Source: an uncultured Gammaproteobacteria bacterium (GTDB taxonomy: Bacteria; Pseudomonadota; Gammaproteobacteria; Steroidobacterales; UBA11654). Taken from it: 56,941 nt of DNA. The stretch spans positions 1 through 56,941 of the forward strand of contig CACJRN010000009.1 of assembly GCA_902595845.1 (NCBI GenBank), read 5' to 3'. Each line of letters starts with the position of its first letter. The first letter of the stretch is position 1. The notes under the pieces were generated by a model. That model ran no database searches and was not told the DNA's origin. It was given only the letters and a program-made list of their open reading frames with translations. This document shows positions 53,905-56,941 of the stretch, in pieces. Position numbers and translations under genes: made by a program.

Positions 53905-54765
53905 ATGAAAAAATCAGCAGCTTTCATGCTTTCCATCTCATTTTTTATTCTTCTCAAGCCATCCTTGCTTCTTGCTTCGGAAAAGCAACTTGTAGGTGTT
54001 TTCGGTGCTTCAGGAAGAACAGGCGTGCATATCATTGAAGAGCTCAAACAAAGAGATGTGGATATAAGAGCCTTCTCAAGAAGAGCCAAAGAGAATAGTG
54101 ATAATGTAAACTGGGCAGTTGCAGACGTAACCAGCGAAGAAAGCCTGACTGAAGCTTTAAAAGATGTCGATATTATCATCTCTGCCATTGGCCCAGTCGG
54201 AGGAGATAATTCAGAAAATGTAGATTACCTAGGAACCATCAATATTGTTGCTGCAGCAAAGAAAAATGGCGTTAAACAAATCATTTATATGTCTTCAATC
54301 GGCGCAGGAGGCGCAGAAAATATTTCAACAGTAATGCTGAATCTCTTGGCAAATAAAACCATGAAATGGAAGGCGCTTGCTGAAGATCAAATCAGAAAAA
54401 GTGGAATCGATTTCACTATTGTACGCCCAGGCGGACTCATCGGCGATCCTGCAACACAAGGAATACAGTTTTCGCAAGGCGATAATGTACTGGGATGGAT
54501 TCCAAGGGAAGATGTTGCTGCAGTATTGGTCGAATCAATTTTTAAGGATGGGGCAAAAAATAAAACATTCGAAGTTATTAATGATGATTCACTTGCTGTT
54601 GATGCTTGGCGAAATGAATTCGATTCTCTTGAGTTAAATCAGTATGGTGTGATTGCAACTGGTGAACTCCCCACAAGATATTGGTTGACACCACTGTTGG
54701 TGCTAATTGGAATTATCTACTTGATTAAGAGAAGAAGAGCTAGGAAGCTAAACAACTCCGTCTGA
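53905..54765 (+). CDS. Exported NAD(P)-binding Rossmann-fold protein with C-terminal anchor
   Basis: 286 residues. An N-terminal hydrophobic signal (MKKSAAFMLSISFFILL, likely cleavage after LLASE or just before) precedes an NmrA/atypical-SDR domain: VGVFGASGRTGVHIIEEL (nucleotide site), DIIISAIGPVGG, IIYMSSIGAGGAE and FTIVRPGGLIGDP. The C-terminus is a membrane helix with a basic end (LLVLIGIIYLIKRRRARK). Both ends predict the catalytic domain in the periplasm, where NAD(P) is scarce. Alternatively the first helix is uncleaved and the topology reversed. It overlaps the convergent CoA-transferase gene by 18 bases. Confidence 0.8.
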   Translation: MKKSAAFMLSISFFILLKPSLLLASEKQLVGVFGASGRTGVHIIEELKQRDVDIRAFSRRAKENSDNVNWAVADVTSEESLTEALKDVDIIISAIGPVGGDNSENVDYLGTINIVAAAKKNGVKQIIYMSSIGAGGAENISTVMLNLLANKTMKWKALAEDQIRKSGIDFTIVRPGGLIGDPATQGIQFSQGDNVLGWIPREDVAAVLVESIFKDGAKNKTFEVINDDSLAVDAWRNEFDSLELNQYGVIATGELPTRYWLTPLLVLIGIIYLIKRRRARKLNNSV

Positions 54766-55953
54766 TTTATATTTTTTAATTTCCTCAGCGGTTTTACCCA
54801 GCATTTCCTCCAATACTTCCGAGGTATGCTCGCTCAATTCCGGACCAGGCCACTCCGTAGTGCCAGGTGTTTCAGTTAAAATGGGAAGCATTGCTGGAAT
54901 TTGTAACGTTCTTCCATTTGCTTCAACCTCATGGAACATGCCTCTTGCAATATAGTGTTCGTCATTGATCATATCTTCAACGCTATATATAGGACCAGCA
55001 GGAACTGAGACCTCATCCATTGTTGAAAGAATCTCTTCAGCTGTGTGTTTACGTGTCCACTCTTCAATGGCTGCATCGATGACTTTTTCGTGCTCAACAC
55101 GTCCCTGATTTTCTTCATATCTTGAGTCATCTGCCATGTCAGGGCGACCGATTGCATTCATCAAACGCTTGAAAATCGAGTCCCCGTTTCCGCCAATGAT
55201 GACATGCTTATTATCTGAGGTGAGATAAGTATTTGTGGGTACAATGCCTGTAATGGTTGATCCCGATGGTTCTCTTATAGCACCAGATCCAGAATATTCA
55301 GGAACAACGGCTTCCATCATTTGAAATACTGACTCATAGATGGCAGCATCAACAACTTGACCTTTTTTCTCAGGATCTTTTTCTCTTTGTATGTATGCCA
55401 ACATCACGCCCATAGCGGCATGTAGGCCCGCCAAAGTATCACCAATGCTTAAATTTGGTCGAACGGGTGGACGATCTGGAAAACCATTGACATATCTAAA
55501 ACCACCAAAGCCTTCACAAACAGAGGCATAACCTGGTAGATGTGAGCGAGGTCCTGTTTGTCCATAGCCTGATATTCTTGCTGTGATTAGACCAGGGTTC
55601 TCTTTCTTTAATTCATCTGGACTCATGCCCCATTTCTCCAGTGTACCTGGTTTGAAGTTTTCAATCAGTACATCGGATTTTAATATTAGATCTTTGGCAA
55701 TTTGTCTTCCTTCATCGGATTTTAAGTTCAAAGTAATCGATTTCTTATTTCTTGAAACACTATGCCACCAATATGATGTATTGTTTTCAGTAAGGCGCCA
55801 ATATCTAACCGGATCTCCTGTGGGCGGTTCAATTTTGATGACTTCAGCACCAAAATACCCAAGAACACTGCCCGTGAAAGGTCCAGCGATCAGTTGACCC
55901 ATTTCAATCACTCTCATTCCATCTAGAGGTCTGTTTTTATTCACACTTGTCAT
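54748..55953 (-). CDS. CaiB/BaiF-type (family III) CoA transferase
   Basis: 401 residues. Family III motifs: MGQLIAGPFTGSVLGYFGAEV, NKKSITLNLKSDEG, DVLIENFKPG, ARISGYGQTGP and the catalytic Asp in SIGDTLAGLHAAMG. These enzymes move CoA between carboxylic acids, activating a substrate for breakdown or racemisation. It overlaps the upstream haloalkane dehalogenase gene by ATGA, so the pair is co-translated. The acid substrate is unknown. Confidence 0.92.
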   Translation of the reverse strand: MTSVNKNRPLDGMRVIEMGQLIAGPFTGSVLGYFGAEVIKIEPPTGDPVRYWRLTENNTSYWWHSVSRNKKSITLNLKSDEGRQIAKDLILKSDVLIENFKPGTLEKWGMSPDELKKENPGLITARISGYGQTGPRSHLPGYASVCEGFGGFRYVNGFPDRPPVRPNLSIGDTLAGLHAAMGVMLAYIQREKDPEKKGQVVDAAIYESVFQMMEAVVPEYSGSGAIREPSGSTITGIVPTNTYLTSDNKHVIIGGNGDSIFKRLMNAIGRPDMADDSRYEENQGRVEHEKVIDAAIEEWTRKHTAEEILSTMDEVSVPAGPIYSVEDMINDEHYIARGMFHEVEANGRTLQIPAMLPILTETPGTTEWPGPELSEHTSEVLEEMLGKTAEEIKKYKSDGVV

Positions 55954-56819
55954 TTATTTTCATCCTTATTAATTTTTTCGTACCACTCTTGAATTGCACT
56001 TCCTATTTCATTTGGAGAATCCTCTTGAATGAAATGGATGCCTTTAACAGTAATTTCACTCTGATTATTCCAAGTTCTACAAAAATCACGAACAGACCCT
56101 TGGATAATGGCCCCAGGTTCTGCATTGATAAAAAGTTTAGGCATATTATTTTTACTCATCCAGTCGGAATATTCACTTACTATTTTACATACATTTTTTG
56201 GTTCTCCCTCAATAGGGATTTGTCTGGGCCAAGAGAGCATCGGCCTTCGATCCTCCCCAGGCTGATTGAATGGCTCTCTATATTTTTCCAATTCTTCATG
56301 ACTAATATCTCTGATGATTGAGCCAGTGAGAATTTTTTCTATAAAAATATTTTTTTCTAGAATTAATTCCTCCCCAGCATCCGACCTCATAGCTTGAAAG
56401 AGGCCACGACTTTGCTCATTCCATTCTTCCCATTTCAACTCTTTGACGATTCCCTCCATATATGCAATACCGTTCACACGATCTTGGTTCTTAAATGCCC
56501 AGTGAAATCCGAGTGCAGAGCCCCAGTCATGAAGAACAAGTGTGATTTTATCAGCAGTAACCACTTCGTTGATTGCCTTATCAAGGTATTCAAAATGCTC
56601 CTCAAATCCATAAGAATCAGGTCCTGATTTATCCAATTTATCTGAATCACCCATTCCAATCAGATCGAAAACATAACAAGAGGCAACCGATTCAAGATGA
56701 GGAACAATATTCCTCCAAAGATAGGATGAGGTTGGATTTCCATGAAGAAAAACAATGGGTGATCCCTGACCTGTTCGGTCATAGGCAATTCTTTTGCCAT
56801 TCACATTGATCTTTTTCAT
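55950..56819 (-). CDS. dhaA: Haloalkane dehalogenase
   Basis: 289 residues, haloalkane dehalogenase subfamily II (DhaA/LinB type). FLHGNPTSSYLWRNIVPHLE contains the halide-binding Asn (N28); the nucleophile is D98 with W99 in LVLHDWGSALGFHWA; catalytic Glu E122 in YMEGIV; His in GIHFIQEDSPNEIG near the C-terminus. All five catalytic residues of the DhaA type are present, so this is likely an active enzyme cleaving carbon-halogen bonds to an alcohol. It lies 3 bases after the partial upstream gene and overlaps the CoA transferase gene. Confidence 0.92.
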   Translation of the reverse strand: MKKINVNGKRIAYDRTGQGSPIVFLHGNPTSSYLWRNIVPHLESVASCYVFDLIGMGDSDKLDKSGPDSYGFEEHFEYLDKAINEVVTADKITLVLHDWGSALGFHWAFKNQDRVNGIAYMEGIVKELKWEEWNEQSRGLFQAMRSDAGEELILEKNIFIEKILTGSIIRDISHEELEKYREPFNQPGEDRRPMLSWPRQIPIEGEPKNVCKIVSEYSDWMSKNNMPKLFINAEPGAIIQGSVRDFCRTWNNQSEITVKGIHFIQEDSPNEIGSAIQEWYEKINKDENK

Positions 56820-56822
56820 GAA

Positions 56823-56941
56823 TTAAGCGTCAATCGCGTTTTCAATGAGTTTAAGGAATTCACTTTCATTGCTGATATTGGCAACATCAGTGGCATTGAT
56901 TCTATAGCCATGTTCTGTGGCAATCATTTCATATTTTGTTT
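56823..56941 (-). CDS. C-terminal end of an unidentified protein
   Basis: The last 38 codons of a minus-strand gene whose start lies beyond the window, ending at 56823 in TAA. The end reads NESEFLKLIENAIDA. I do not recognise the family. Only 3 bases separate it from the dehalogenase gene, so it is the upstream member of the same operon. Confidence 0.6.
   Translation of the reverse strand, partial: TKYEMIATEHGYRINATDVANISNESEFLKLIENAIDA

Noticed and set aside
1-56941. CRISPR arrays, insertion sequences, integrases, phage genes
   Set aside because: No regularly spaced direct repeats, transposase or integrase motifs were found on either strand.

Overview
The window is AT-rich and very tightly packed. 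Most neighbouring genes overlap by 1-11 bases or are separated by a few bases, no gene-free stretch reaches 300 bases, and convergent genes usually share or nearly share their stop codons. Gene content and order point to a streamlined marine gammaproteobacterium: holC-valS behind pepA, divergent lptF-lptG, purM-purN, hda next to a CDP-alcohol phosphatidyltransferase, tRNA-Lys after a CpoB-like gene, a TonB-dependent receptor, and many small-molecule oxidoreductases and hydrolases. SAR86 or a close relative is my best guess. This is an inference from gene content; no 16S or other marker is present.

Layout. 1-9.9 kb is accessory: a truncated amidohydrolase and a degenerate partner, a Wzi-type outer-membrane capsule protein, a lipoprotein carboxylesterase, EVE and DUF4399 proteins, an alpha/beta hydrolase without a serine nucleophile, UbiX, a flavin-binding PNPOx-like protein and an SDR. 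10.0-20.7 kb is one rightward gene run ending in a strong terminator: a UbiD-family decarboxylase, then a 2-aminoethylphosphonate (AEP) pathway (PEP mutase fused to a nucleotidyltransferase, phosphonopyruvate decarboxylase, AEP transaminase, second nucleotidyltransferase), followed by a tiny exported protein, a TagF-like CDP-alcohol phosphotransferase, a YejM-like membrane alkaline-phosphatase-superfamily protein and a divergent YidC paralogue. 20.7-48 kb is mostly housekeeping: monothiol glutaredoxin, pyruvate dehydrogenase E2 and lipoyl-E3, endonuclease III, a split methionyl-tRNA synthetase, an RND exporter, dCTP deaminase, purM/purN, Hda, a prolyl-tRNA synthetase without its editing domain, PssA, family-4 uracil-DNA glycosylase, ValRS, HolC, PepA, LptF/LptG, tRNA-Lys. 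48-57 kb returns to accessory metabolism: a 2OG oxygenase, BolA, a luciferase-like oxidoreductase, a TonB receptor, an exported Rossmann-fold protein, a CaiB-type CoA transferase and a haloalkane dehalogenase.

How the genes fit together. The phosphonate run is the most interesting system. It encodes every step from phosphoenolpyruvate to a probable CMP-activated AEP, and then membrane and periplasmic machinery (TagF-like transferase, metal-site-retaining YejM-like enzyme, dedicated YidC paralogue, 61-residue exported protein) that could place the phosphonate on a cell-surface polymer or lipid. The Wzi protein 7 kb upstream suggests such a surface polymer exists. Two genes, aceF and the YejM-like gene, have no ATG, GTG or TTG where homology requires the start. 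Both have an ATT codon 8 nt downstream of a purine-rich stretch, and the YejM-like gene also sits behind two A-AAA-AAA slippery heptamers. Several operon-leading genes (ubiX, pssA, proS, an MFS gene) have a -10 hexamer 6-7 nt before the start codon and no Shine-Dalgarno sequence, suggesting leaderless mRNAs.
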